Below, piece by piece: positions 34,524-42,834 of a DNA stretch of 64,000 nt. Origin of the DNA: Fimbriimonadaceae bacterium (GTDB taxonomy: Bacteria > Armatimonadota > Fimbriimonadia > Fimbriimonadales > Fimbriimonadaceae). The stretch is from assembly GCA_020847855.1 (NCBI GenBank), contig JADLBH010000010.1, forward strand, positions 62,001-126,000, written 5' to 3'. Within the stretch, counting starts at the first letter, position 1; each line of letters starts with the position of its first letter. Under the pieces are notes generated by a model that worked only from the letters and a program-made list of their open reading frames with translations, was not told the origin of the DNA and did not search any database. The position numbers were made by a program, and so were the translations under genes.

Positions 34524-35774
34524 ATGAGCGAAATTGACGTTCTCGGCATGGCGCGTGAGCAACTGGCGACCACAGCTCGCTACTTGGATCTTGACGAAGG
34601 GCTGCACGAAGTGCTCTCGGCACCCAAGCGGCAGTTGGTCGTGAACTTCCCAGTCGTCCTTGACAGCGGGGAGGTTCGTTGCTACCAAGGGTACCGAGTC
34701 CAGCACAACGTGAGCCGTGGGCCCACCAAGGGCGGGATCCGCTACCACCCGGACGTTGACCTGGGGGAGACGACCGCGCTGGCGATGTGGATGACCTGGA
34801 AGTGCGCCGTGGTCAACATCCCTTATGGCGGCGCAAAGGGGGGCGTCCGGGTCAATGTCAAGGAACTGAGCAAGCGGGAGATCGAGAAGCTCACGCGAAG
34901 GTTCATCAGCGAGATCAACATCGTGGTCGGGGAAAGGAGCGACATTCCTGCCCCCGACATCGGTACGAACGCCCAAGTGATGGCATGGATCATGGACACC
35001 CTTTCGATCCAGGCCGGGTACACGCTGCCAGGCGTGGTCACCGGGAAGCCGATCGAGCTGGGAGGCTCGGAGGGCCGGGTCGAGGCGACGGGCCGGGGAG
35101 TCGTTGTCACGGCGATCGAAGCGTGCAAGACTTCGGGGCTCAACATTTCGGAAAGCAAAGTCGTAGTCCAGGGCTTTGGGAACGTCGGCTCGGTGGCAGC
35201 CGAAAACTGTGAGAAGGAAGGCGCGACCGTGATCGCGGTGAGCGACGCCACAGGCGGGATCTACAACCCGAAGGGCCTTCCCGTGGCCGAGCTCTATCGC
35301 AACTACAGCGGCGTGGAAGGAGGGATCCGAAACTATAAGGAGTGCGAGCAGGTTTCCAATTCCGAGCTGCTCGAGCTAGAGTGCGACCTCCTCTTGCCGT
35401 GCGCGATCCAGGCTCAGATCACCGAGGACAACGCGGATGCCATCAAGGCAAAGCTCATCGTGGAAGGCGCGAACGGCCCGACGACCGTTCACGCGGATCA
35501 GATCTTGGCCGACAAGGGCAAGGTCGTCGTGCCCGACATCCTCGCGAACGCCGGGGGAGTGGTGACGAGCTACTTCGAGTGGGTGCAGGATCTGCAGAAC
35601 TTCTTCTGGACCGAGCACGAGGTCACCGATCGGCTGGCCAAGATCATGCGGCGCGCCTATCACGACGTCCATGCTGTCCAGCAACGGCACAAGACCGACA
35701 TGCGCACGGCGGCGATGATCATCGCCGTTCAGCGAGTGGCGGAGGCAACGACTCGGCGAGGAATCTTCCCGTAG
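34524..35774 (+). CDS. gdhA: glutamate dehydrogenase (Glu/Leu/Phe/Val family)
   Basis: A 416-residue enzyme that interconverts glutamate and 2-oxoglutarate plus ammonia. The substrate motif PTKGGIRYHPDVDLGE, the catalytic Lys region YGGAKGGVRV, the cofactor fold VVVQGFGNVGSVAAE and the C-terminal ILANAGGVVTSYFEW are all present. Cofactor preference cannot be decided here. It starts nine bases after mreD. Confidence 0.93.
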   Translation: MSEIDVLGMAREQLATTARYLDLDEGLHEVLSAPKRQLVVNFPVVLDSGEVRCYQGYRVQHNVSRGPTKGGIRYHPDVDLGETTALAMWMTWKCAVVNIPYGGAKGGVRVNVKELSKREIEKLTRRFISEINIVVGERSDIPAPDIGTNAQVMAWIMDTLSIQAGYTLPGVVTGKPIELGGSEGRVEATGRGVVVTAIEACKTSGLNISESKVVVQGFGNVGSVAAENCEKEGATVIAVSDATGGIYNPKGLPVAELYRNYSGVEGGIRNYKECEQVSNSELLELECDLLLPCAIQAQITEDNADAIKAKLIVEGANGPTTVHADQILADKGKVVVPDILANAGGVVTSYFEWVQDLQNFFWTEHEVTDRLAKIMRRAYHDVHAVQQRHKTDMRTAAMIIAVQRVAEATTRRGIFP

Positions 35775-35822
35775 GGAGGTCCCGAGCCCTGGGGACGGCG
35801 GGTATCCTGCTGGCTCAAGCGT

Positions 35823-35908
35823 GCGCGGGTGGTGAAATTGGTAGACACGCTACCTTGAGGTGGTAGTGCCCACAAAGCGTGAAGGTTCGAGTCCTTTCCC
35901 GCGCACCA
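35823..35908 (+). tRNA. tRNA-Leu (anticodon GAG)
   Basis: A class II tRNA of 86 bases with acceptor GCGCGGG/CCCGCGC, a long variable arm (TGCCCACAAAGCGT), anticodon loop TTGAGGT giving GAG, T-loop TTCGAGT and encoded CCA. Confidence 0.95.
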
Positions 35909-35936
35909 ACTCCCTTTATCGGTAGATCATAGGATA

Positions 35937-35950
35937 AGAATACGTATTCT
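35937..35950. promoter_or_regulatory. perfect 14-bp palindrome, candidate operator of GH13 gene
   Basis: AGAATACGTATTCT is a perfect palindrome ending five bases before a TATACT (35955-35960) that could be the -10 box for the GH13 gene at 35980. The position suits a repressor or activator site. Confidence 0.45.
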
Positions 35951-35979
35951 GGGCTATACTCTCTTGAGCGAGGCTTCTC

Positions 35980-38142
35980 TTGGTCATCCGTTTTCCCTTC
36001 ATCGTTGCCGCCCTCTTCTTGGCACTGCCATGGCTAGGGACGGCGCAGAAGATCCCGGTCCCCATCGGACCCCCGGTTCGGCAGGGTTTGGGACAAGGGC
36101 AGTGGAAAATCGTGACCTTGAGTGCGAGCGACTGGCACAGCGAACTCCGTTCGACCTTGCGATCCACCTTGGGCAACGCGGACCTCTACGTGCGCTATGG
36201 TCAGGCCCCCACGCTCGCCCAATACGATGCGAGAAGCACGAACACGGCGGGCAACGATGAGGTCGTGCTGGATGCGGAAAGCAACCCTGCCTTGCGGACC
36301 GGAACCTACTATCTCGGCATCTATGCCGTAACGAACTGTCTGTTCTCGGCCTCGAACAGCGTGCTCTCTCGCGCATCCACCAAGCCGGGAATGGGCGCGG
36401 TACCTTACACGGGCGGCGTGACCTTTCGAGTATGGTCGCCCTTTGCGACCCAGATAAGCGTAGCCGGCTCATTCAACTCGTGGAACAACAACGTCGCCAG
36501 GCTAGTCAGCGAGGGTGGCGGCGTTTGGTCGCTCGATTACCGTAACGCAGGTGCCGGAGCGCAGTACAAGTATTACTTGACAACGCCCTACGGCAATTTT
36601 TGGCGCAACGATCCGCGGGCGAAGGATCTGACGAACTCGGTCGGAAACTCCGTGGTGCACAACCCCAACGCCTACTCTTGGCAGTCGGGATCTTTCCAGA
36701 CCCCTGCTTGGAACGACCTTGTGATCTATGAGACCCACATCGGGACGCTGAACGACACTCCCGGCGGGCCTCCCGGTACGTTCGCATCCGCAGAGGCGAA
36801 GCTCGACCACCTTGCTGCGTTAGGGGTCAATTGCATCCAACTCATGCCGGTGCAAGAGTTTCCAGGCGACTTTAGCTGGGGATACAACAACTCGTACCCC
36901 TTTTCCGTGGAGAGCGCGTACGGGAGCCCAGACCAGTTGAAGCATCTCGTGGATCAGGCCAATATAAGGGGAATCGCCGTGTTGCTCGATGTGGTTCACA
37001 ACCACTATGGTCCCAATGACATGGATTTGTGGCGGTTCGACGGATGGTTTCAAGGGCAGTGGGGGGGCAGCTACTTCTATAACGATCAGCGCGGACGTAC
37101 GGACTGGGGGTGGACGCGGCCCGACTACGGCCGGGCCGAGGTTCGGCAGTACATCCTCGACGCGCAACGGATGTGGACCGAAGAGTACCGAGTCTCAGGG
37201 TTTCGGTGGGATTCGACCCTTTACATGCGCGTGACGGATTGGGGGGCGAACCCCGAAGGCTGGAGCTTGCTCCAATGGCTGAACAACGACCTGGACTCCC
37301 GCCAACCCTGGAAGATCAATATCGCCGAGGACCTCCAAGGGGACGCCTCGCTGACGAGGCCCACGGCCCAAGGGGGGGCAGGGTTTGACTCCCAGTGGTC
37401 TGGCTTCGTCCATACCCTCAAAGCCACAATGAGCGCGGTGTGGGACCCAGACCGGAACATGTTCTCGCTTCGAGACACCTTGAACGAGAGGTTCAACGGC
37501 GACGCGTTCCAGCGGGTGATCTATACGGAGTCGCACGACGAGAACGCAAACGGCCGCAAGCGACCGCCCAGCGAGATTGACGCCACAAATCCTGGCTCCT
37601 ATTGGGCTCGAAAGCGTTCGACCTTGGGCGCCGCAGCCGTGATGACCGCACCGGGAATCCCAATGCTCTTTCAGGGCCAGGAGATTCTTGAAGACGGGTG
37701 GTTCGCCGACAGCGACCCGGTAGACTGGTCGAAGCTTACGACGTATGCAGGGATCAATCTACTCTACAAGGATCTGATTCGGTTACGCCGTAATCTTTCG
37801 GGTACCTCTGCTGGCCTGAAGGGTCAAGGCATGAACGTCTTTCATGTGAACAACACGGACAAGGTCATCGCCTACCACCGCTTCGACCAAGGTGGCCCTG
37901 GAGACGACGTCGTGGTGGTTATGAACTGGGCGAACGCTACCCGCATGAACTACCAGATCGGCATCCCTCGGGCCGGTGCCTGGTCGGTCGCGTTCAACAG
38001 CGACTGGAACGGCTATTCCAGCGACTTTTCCAACGTCTTCCAGCCAGGTTTCAGCGCATCGAGCACGCCGCGGGACGGGTTGTCGTTTAGCACGGGCGTG
38101 AACCTTGGGCCCTATACGTGCCTAGTGTTGACGAAGGACTAA
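35980..38142 (+). CDS. secreted GH13 alpha-glucan enzyme with CBM48-like and PPC-like domains
   Basis: A 720-residue protein with a signal peptide (FIVAALFLALPWLGTAQ). Next comes a beta domain resembling bacterial pre-peptidase C-terminal domains (TLGNADLYVRYGQAPTLAQ), then a CBM48-like domain (VTFRVWSPFATQISVAGSFN), then the GH13 barrel. Catalytic residues are visible: DVVHNHYG, GFRWDST (nucleophile Asp), NIAEDLQG (acid Glu) and TESHDEN. The CBM48 and barrel arrangement resembles branching enzymes and trehalohydrolases, but export argues for extracellular glucan breakdown. TTG at 35980 is the start. Confidence 0.8.
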   Translation: MVIRFPFIVAALFLALPWLGTAQKIPVPIGPPVRQGLGQGQWKIVTLSASDWHSELRSTLRSTLGNADLYVRYGQAPTLAQYDARSTNTAGNDEVVLDAESNPALRTGTYYLGIYAVTNCLFSASNSVLSRASTKPGMGAVPYTGGVTFRVWSPFATQISVAGSFNSWNNNVARLVSEGGGVWSLDYRNAGAGAQYKYYLTTPYGNFWRNDPRAKDLTNSVGNSVVHNPNAYSWQSGSFQTPAWNDLVIYETHIGTLNDTPGGPPGTFASAEAKLDHLAALGVNCIQLMPVQEFPGDFSWGYNNSYPFSVESAYGSPDQLKHLVDQANIRGIAVLLDVVHNHYGPNDMDLWRFDGWFQGQWGGSYFYNDQRGRTDWGWTRPDYGRAEVRQYILDAQRMWTEEYRVSGFRWDSTLYMRVTDWGANPEGWSLLQWLNNDLDSRQPWKINIAEDLQGDASLTRPTAQGGAGFDSQWSGFVHTLKATMSAVWDPDRNMFSLRDTLNERFNGDAFQRVIYTESHDENANGRKRPPSEIDATNPGSYWARKRSTLGAAAVMTAPGIPMLFQGQEILEDGWFADSDPVDWSKLTTYAGINLLYKDLIRLRRNLSGTSAGLKGQGMNVFHVNNTDKVIAYHRFDQGGPGDDVVVVMNWANATRMNYQIGIPRAGAWSVAFNSDWNGYSSDFSNVFQPGFSASSTPRDGLSFSTGVNLGPYTCLVLTKD

Positions 38143-38150
38143 ACCACATC

Positions 38151-38196
38151 CAGCGGGTCACCCTGGGGGTCTGCCGCCATCGGGGCGCACCCGCTG
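38151..38196 (+). terminator. inverted repeat after GH13 gene
   Basis: CAGCGGGT and ACCCGCTG form an 8-bp stem with a 30-base loop, nine bases after the GH13 stop. No T tract follows, so terminator activity is uncertain. Confidence 0.35.
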
Positions 38197-38264
38197 AACC
38201 GTAGTGCGCTGCTGAAATTCGAAGAAGCAGTGAGCCAGAAAAGGTTCATCCGCGGTTCAGCCCG

Positions 38265-38276
38265 TGTTCATGAACA
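38265..38276. promoter_or_regulatory. perfect 12-bp palindrome upstream of DUF1559 gene
   Basis: TGTTCATGAACA lies 28 bases before the ATG of the DUF1559 gene, a position that suits an operator. Confidence 0.35.
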
Positions 38277-38304
38277 TGTCATGTTTCCCGCGTTCGGATA
38301 GGGC

Positions 38305-39198
38305 ATGCGCAAAGCATTCACTCTCATCGAGCTTCTTGTCGTCATCGCGATCGTCGCTATCCTAGCCGCGATCCTCTTCCCGGTGTTCAGTCAGGCTAAG
38401 GCCGCAGCCAAGAGGACCCTGTGTGCGAGCAACATGCGCCAGCTTGGCGTCGCCTCACAGCTCTATATGGCCGACTTCGAGGGAGCACTCTTCCACCATC
38501 ATGAAGACTGGGTCTTGGACGATGGCACCCTGGTCGCGGACCTTCCCCCCACGGTGGACGGTTGTGTGGGAGGAGGATTCGGAAACAGCCAGGCCGAGAA
38601 GCCGTGGGCGATCTTCTTTTACCCCTACGCAAAGAGCCGCGAGATATTCTTCAGTCCATCCGACCCTGCGCAGCGCTCGAAGTTCCTTGCCAAGGACATC
38701 ATGGAGTACAGCGGTGGGAACGAGGTCGCGGGCGAAGAGTGCACCGTGGCGCCGAACGGGGAGGCGTGCCAAGCGCTGAGGAACAATTGGTCACCCTGGA
38801 GCTACCTGTTGAACTCCATCTGGACCCACAAGTCTTGTCGCTATGCGAAGGAAGGAGCCCTGTATGGCTTCGCCACGGAGTCGGCGCTCGCTGCGCTGGA
38901 CGACCCGAACATCATCATGTTCTCGCCGCGGAACTCTCTCGGCTTCAGCGATCCAGGGAGTGACTTCTACTATCCGCTGCAGGATGATTACGATACGTGG
39001 GCGGGCGAGGCGGCGTTGGTGCGTTGGGGAAGTGGCTCACGACCCTACGAAGGCTGGATTGCATACGACAGGCAGAGCGGCGGCGCGAACTACGTCTATG
39101 CAGACTCGCACGTCAAGTTTCTGCGTTGGGGCAAGGCCAGACTGGACCAGTTCCCGGACCACCAGGTGCGCTATCCGTTACCAAACCCACCTAAGTAG
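38305..39198 (+). CDS. DUF1559 / H-X9-DG prepilin-like secreted protein
   Basis: A 297-residue protein with a type IV prepilin N-terminus ([20 protein letters not shown]) and the C-terminal [10 protein letters not shown] part typical of the DUF1559/H-X9-DG family. These proteins are expanded in Planctomycetota, Armatimonadota and relatives and are probably minor pseudopilins of a type II-like system. It is one of the better taxonomic hints in the window. Confidence 0.9.
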   Translation: MRKAFTLIELLVVIAIVAILAAILFPVFSQAKAAAKRTLCASNMRQLGVASQLYMADFEGALFHHHEDWVLDDGTLVADLPPTVDGCVGGGFGNSQAEKPWAIFFYPYAKSREIFFSPSDPAQRSKFLAKDIMEYSGGNEVAGEECTVAPNGEACQALRNNWSPWSYLLNSIWTHKSCRYAKEGALYGFATESALAALDDPNIIMFSPRNSLGFSDPGSDFYYPLQDDYDTWAGEAALVRWGSGSRPYEGWIAYDRQSGGANYVYADSHVKFLRWGKARLDQFPDHQVRYPLPNPPK

Positions 39199-39358
39199 GT
39201 GGAGACACTCCGCGATGGGGCGGGAGTTGGGTCGAACCTCTCCACACCTGTCGCTGGAGGCCGGCCGGTGGCAGCGCCCCCTCTCTTCGCCAGGGAATGT
39301 CGTCGGCACTGGAACCGCCGACCGCTCCCCGTGGTTGTAGTGGCCAAGGTAACGGATC

Positions 39359-40171
39359 GTGAGATACATAAGTTCATTTGCGTCGCTGTTCTGGGCCGCC
39401 TTGGTCGTCGCATTGACCGCGGGATGTGGCGAGGAGGTGCGCGGTTCAGGGGCTGGTGCCCCGGCTGCGATGGAGTCGGTGAGCCAGAGCGTGCCCGCTG
39501 ATCGGCAAATCATCCGTACCGGCTCGGTAACCGTAAGGGTCGGCGACCCCATAGCCAGCGAGCGAAAGGCGAGGTCACTGGTCGCATCCGCAGGCGGCTT
39601 CGTTGAGTCGGCCCAAACGGGGGACCGCGACGCCACGATCCAGCGCATCAGCCTCACGGCCAGGGTTCCCGTCACCCAATTCGATGCGACGATGTCCGCC
39701 TTCGGGGCGTTGGGGGCCCGCTTGTCCTCGCAGGAATCGTCCGAGGACGTTACGCTCCAAGTCGTTGACCTCGATGCTCGGCTCAAGACGCTCCTGGCGG
39801 AGGAGGCGTCCCTGCGAGAGATGATGAGGTCTGCCCGGTCCGTGGATGCCTCGCTTCGCATTCACGAGCGACTTTCCGAGATCCGCGGACAGATCGAGAG
39901 CATGGCGGGCCAAAGAAAGGCACTAGCCCGACAAGCGGCCATGTCCACGATCACCTTGCATATCGAAGGCGATCCCAACGCCGCCGCCTCGGGCAATCCC
40001 GAGTGGACAAAGGACGCCTGGGCGGGAGCTCGCGGCACGTCCACTCTGTTGGGGCAACTCTTGGGCACCCTGGCGATCTATCTCGCAGTGCTCTGGCCGC
40101 TCTGGGTAGTGCCGTTGGCGTTGATCGCGCTAGGGGTGTGGCAGAGCAAGCGGAGGCGGGCTACGGCGTAG
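39359..40171 (+). CDS. DUF4349 lipoprotein
   Basis: A 270-residue protein with lipobox TAGC (Cys 23), a paired-strand region (IIRTGSVTVRVGDPIASERK), DLDARLKTLLAEEASLREMM leading into a coiled coil, and a C-terminal membrane helix (AIYLAVLWPLWVVPLALIAL). This is the DUF4349 plan. Function is unknown in general. A decayed copy of its 3' end is found at 40598-40690. Confidence 0.85.
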   Translation: MRYISSFASLFWAALVVALTAGCGEEVRGSGAGAPAAMESVSQSVPADRQIIRTGSVTVRVGDPIASERKARSLVASAGGFVESAQTGDRDATIQRISLTARVPVTQFDATMSAFGALGARLSSQESSEDVTLQVVDLDARLKTLLAEEASLREMMRSARSVDASLRIHERLSEIRGQIESMAGQRKALARQAAMSTITLHIEGDPNAAASGNPEWTKDAWAGARGTSTLLGQLLGTLAIYLAVLWPLWVVPLALIALGVWQSKRRRATA

Positions 40172-40244
40172 CCTTCGAAGGGCCCGGGCGCGCCCTCCAG
40201 TTCGCCCTAGGCCCTTCGACTCATAGAGAGAGTATCTTGCCTCG

Positions 40245-40565
40245 ATGGCCGTTCGTGCCCGATATCGGGGGGGGGGGGCGGAGCTACCACCGTGGAGTGC
40301 GAAGGTTCCCTATGGCTGCGACGAGGCCGGGCACCGGAACGTGCTGGTCTCGGTACCGATCAGCCTCGGCGACCCTTTGCCGAACCTCGTCCTGATGTAC
40401 AGCTGCGATGTGTTCGGCGCGGCAGCGGCCGCAGCGTTCGGCATAGACGAGAACTCGGTGGACAAGGCGTCCCTCGCCTTCGACCAGAAGGCGTACTTGT
40501 ACCTTGTGCCTGGGAACACCGAACCGTGCCGGACCGGAACGAGACAAGGACGCGCAAGTGGGTAG
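40245..40565 (+). CDS. doubtful ORF with G12 tract in the decayed region
   Basis: A 106-residue frame passes through a run of twelve G at 40267-40278. The C-terminal part (VSVPISLGDPLPNLVLMYSC) looks protein-like but matches nothing recognised. It sits between the intact DUF4349 gene and remnants of a second copy, so it may be debris. Confidence 0.25.
   Translation: MAVRARYRGGGAELPPWSAKVPYGCDEAGHRNVLVSVPISLGDPLPNLVLMYSCDVFGAAAAAAFGIDENSVDKASLAFDQKAYLYLVPGNTEPCRTGTRQGRASG
40267..40278. repeat. poly-G tract (12)
   Basis: Twelve G near the start of the doubtful ORF at 40245. It is one of six G/C tracts of 8-13 bases between 40.2 and 44.2 kb. Confidence 0.85.
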
Positions 40566-40597
40566 CGCCAGCGTCTCGACATTCGCCCTGTCTGGGG

Positions 40598-40690
40598 CCG
40601 TGTCGGCACCCAATCTCCAAGCTCGGGCCGCTCTGGGCAGTCCCGCGGGCCCTGATCGGGCTGGGGACTTGGAAGAGCCCACGGGGGCTA
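40598..40690 (+). pseudogene. decayed copy of DUF4349 gene 3' end
   Basis: One frame reads LGPLWAVPRALIGLGTWKS, against LWPLWVVPLALIALGVWQS at the C-terminus of the intact DUF4349 gene. The DNA agrees over about 55 bases (GGCCGCTCTGGG, TGATCG and others). No longer open as a gene. Confidence 0.6.
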
Positions 40691-40754
40691 GGCTCGCCAG
40701 TTACCCCCCCCCTTACGTGTCGCTTCAATTGTGGCCGCTCTCGACCCTCACGGG

Positions 40755-40905
40755 CCATACTCCATCCGTCACCGGGCAGCACCACCTCACCGCTCCCTGC
40801 ATCCGGTGCGGTTTCGGCCTGGAGGCCCGCCCAAGCCTTGTGCTGAGCGGCGACGACGCACGGTCCGCTACCGGGGCAACGGAACTGGCACTCCTCCTTG
40901 GCCAA
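40755..40905 (+). pseudogene. decayed copy of glcF-like gene 5' end
   Basis: One frame reads LTAPCIRCGFGLEARPSLVL, against LTAPCIRCGFCLEACPTFVL in the intact gene at 42835. A block of 27 bases is identical. Two of the cluster Cys are lost (to Gly and Arg) and homology fades after DDARSATG. It is a non-functional remnant. Confidence 0.7.
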
Positions 40906-40920
40906 TCGGAGACGACGCAC

Positions 40921-41754
40921 TCAGGGCGATAGCGACGCCCAAAGCACTTTTCCGTCCGACATCCGAACAGCGACCCATGACCCTGGCGGATCGGAATAGG
41001 TCGCTACAAGGCACCAGTAGGCGTTGAGCGAGTCTGCGTAAATCGGGTTCCCACCGTGTTCAAGGGCTTCGACCAGCTCCTTAAGGGAGGCGCAGTACGC
41101 CATTTTCGTTCCGACGAGCTTGGTCGTCTCACCAAACCCACTCTCTCTTGTGTGCTCGTTTGCTATGCGTACGGCCTCTTCTTCCGATACCCCGTCGGTG
41201 CCACGTATGGCGACCATGCGATCCGTCATCTTCGCTAACAGCGGTTGCCCGGTTGCTGCGTCGAACACAAGGTAAGCACCCCGCCGGTGCGGACCGGCGA
41301 AAGGAGGGTCGTCCTTGTAGCCAAGCCGAACGGAAGCCCTCCCACGGACAAAGTCACCAATCGGGCTCTCCGAGTCCCGCTCGATCGTGACTTCACGGAT
41401 CTCCAAGTCGCTTCGAATCCATCGTTGCAAGAAGCCAGTTACAAGGCCGCGAACGTCAGTTTCGTCGAGGTAGGAAGTAGGGGGGGGCCTTCGTTCATCG
41501 TTGTGGCCAGACCCGGGCCGCTGCACCGACCATGAGATCAGCCGCCCGTCGTCCCCTCGGATCCTGGCCCATCCGTGGTCGCCGGCAGACACCGATAGGC
41601 TTTCCGCCATGCTCGGTGCCGCGATCCATTGTCCCCATTCTGGTACGGGGCTCCCGTTGAGAGCAGCTAGGAACTCCGCGACGGTCTGCCGCGGATCGGT
41701 CTGGTAGCCCTGCGACACCAAAGAGGCCAAGATCGTCGCGGAAGCGAGCGTCAT
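40921..41754 (-). CDS. hypothetical secreted protein, second gene of a two-gene module
   Basis: ATG at 41754 overlaps the stop of the upstream gene (ATGA) and starts a short hydrophobic N-terminus (TLASATILASLVSQGY). The 277-residue product has repeated beta-rich segments such as GAYLVFDAATGQPLLAKM and WVAVRMSDGKVLWASL, somewhat like PepSY-type folds, but no confident family. It is translationally coupled to the phase-variable candidate upstream. Confidence 0.55.
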   Translation of the reverse strand: MTLASATILASLVSQGYQTDPRQTVAEFLAALNGSPVPEWGQWIAAPSMAESLSVSAGDHGWARIRGDDGRLISWSVQRPGSGHNDERRPPPTSYLDETDVRGLVTGFLQRWIRSDLEIREVTIERDSESPIGDFVRGRASVRLGYKDDPPFAGPHRRGAYLVFDAATGQPLLAKMTDRMVAIRGTDGVSEEEAVRIANEHTRESGFGETTKLVGTKMAYCASLKELVEALEHGGNPIYADSLNAYWCLVATYSDPPGSWVAVRMSDGKVLWASLSP

Positions 41755-42763
41755 GGTGCCACCTTCCAAACACCGATGCGGTTCCCGGGCGTGCCGTCGT
41801 ACAGCCACCGCAGCCTAGCGTTCGGATCGCCGAAGACGCGGTACGAGGGTACTTCCTCTTCTCCAAAGGCCGCAGCTGCTGCAAGGGCAACCGCAGCCTC
41901 GGCCTCATCGCCCTCGTTGTGTCTCCCGATGTATATCCGGAAGAACATCTCACCAACCTGATACTCGATCGCCTTTCGAAACCCGATCGTGAAACGGTTC
42001 GTCGTGGACGGCTCTTCCTCACGGAGGTACGCCTTGAGGAACGCCTCCGTCGAGCTTGCGTTGCAGGCGCCGATCATGGCCTGCTTCGTCGAAGGCTGCG
42101 GGCCGGGAACCGCGTCGCGAACGTCGTTCGCGAAGATCGTCCCACCGCCTCCCGGCGGCACCAGGCCTCCGGGGTTCCCGTGCGAGAAGACCACGTGGAC
42201 CTGCATGGACGGGAGCTTACCAAGGTAGTCGCCCTTCGTCCAGCTTGCCGAGTCGAGGCCGGGCAGCTCCCCGTATTTCGACGTCTCCAGCTTCTCCTTG
42301 AACACGGCGTACGTCCCGCTCGGGGTCGGACCCGTGTCCACGCAGAGCACGAAGCCGTTCACGACGCCTCGCGTTGTGGTCCCGCCCTTAACGACCTTCC
42401 ACACCGGGTTCTCTGGCGTTCTAGCGTAGATCTTGAAGGTGACGGTCTTGCCGTGCTCCCAGTGGGTCGAGTCGAAGTGGCAGAGCAGCTCTGCCTGGGG
42501 TACCGGCGGAGCGGGTTCGGGCGGGAACGCGTCCAAGTCAAGCTCCTCTTCGCTCTCGGTCCCGATCTGGCTCACAACCTTGATCTCCAGCAGGCGCCCT
42601 TCGCCCGGCTCGATCGTGACCGTGCAACGGATCGTGTTGCGAGTGGACGTCAAGGGAGCGGGAAGCTCGTCAAACGTTCCCGTGGCGGCCATTGCCCCCC
42701 CCCCCCCGCACATACGGAGGCGAGAACCGCGGCCGCCCGTGCGAGGGTGGTGAGCGGTCTCAT
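41751..42763 (-). CDS. hypothetical secreted protein, out of frame with its signal peptide at a G13 tract
   Basis: A good signal peptide (MRPLTTLARAAAVLASVCA, start 42763) leads directly into thirteen G (coding strand). At this length its frame ends soon afterwards at a TGA. The long downstream frame (mature protein from MAATGTFDELPAPL, 313 residues, ending at 41751) is in another register. A tract of 11 or 14 would join them. The mature part has a beta-rich region (HFDSTHWEHGKTVTFKIYAR) and HVVFSHGNPGGLVPPGGGG; no family is known. Either phase variation or a homopolymer error explains the break. Confidence 0.6.
42695..42707. repeat. poly-C tract (13) at signal peptide junction
   Basis: The longest homopolymer in the window. 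It lies exactly between the signal peptide and the mature part of the minus-strand secreted protein. Confidence 0.9.
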
Positions 42764-42834
42764 CGAGCCAAGCTTGGCACTGTGGTCCGACCGAAGTCAA
42801 CCCCCTGGCCGCAGAATCCTCCATACTTACGCCC

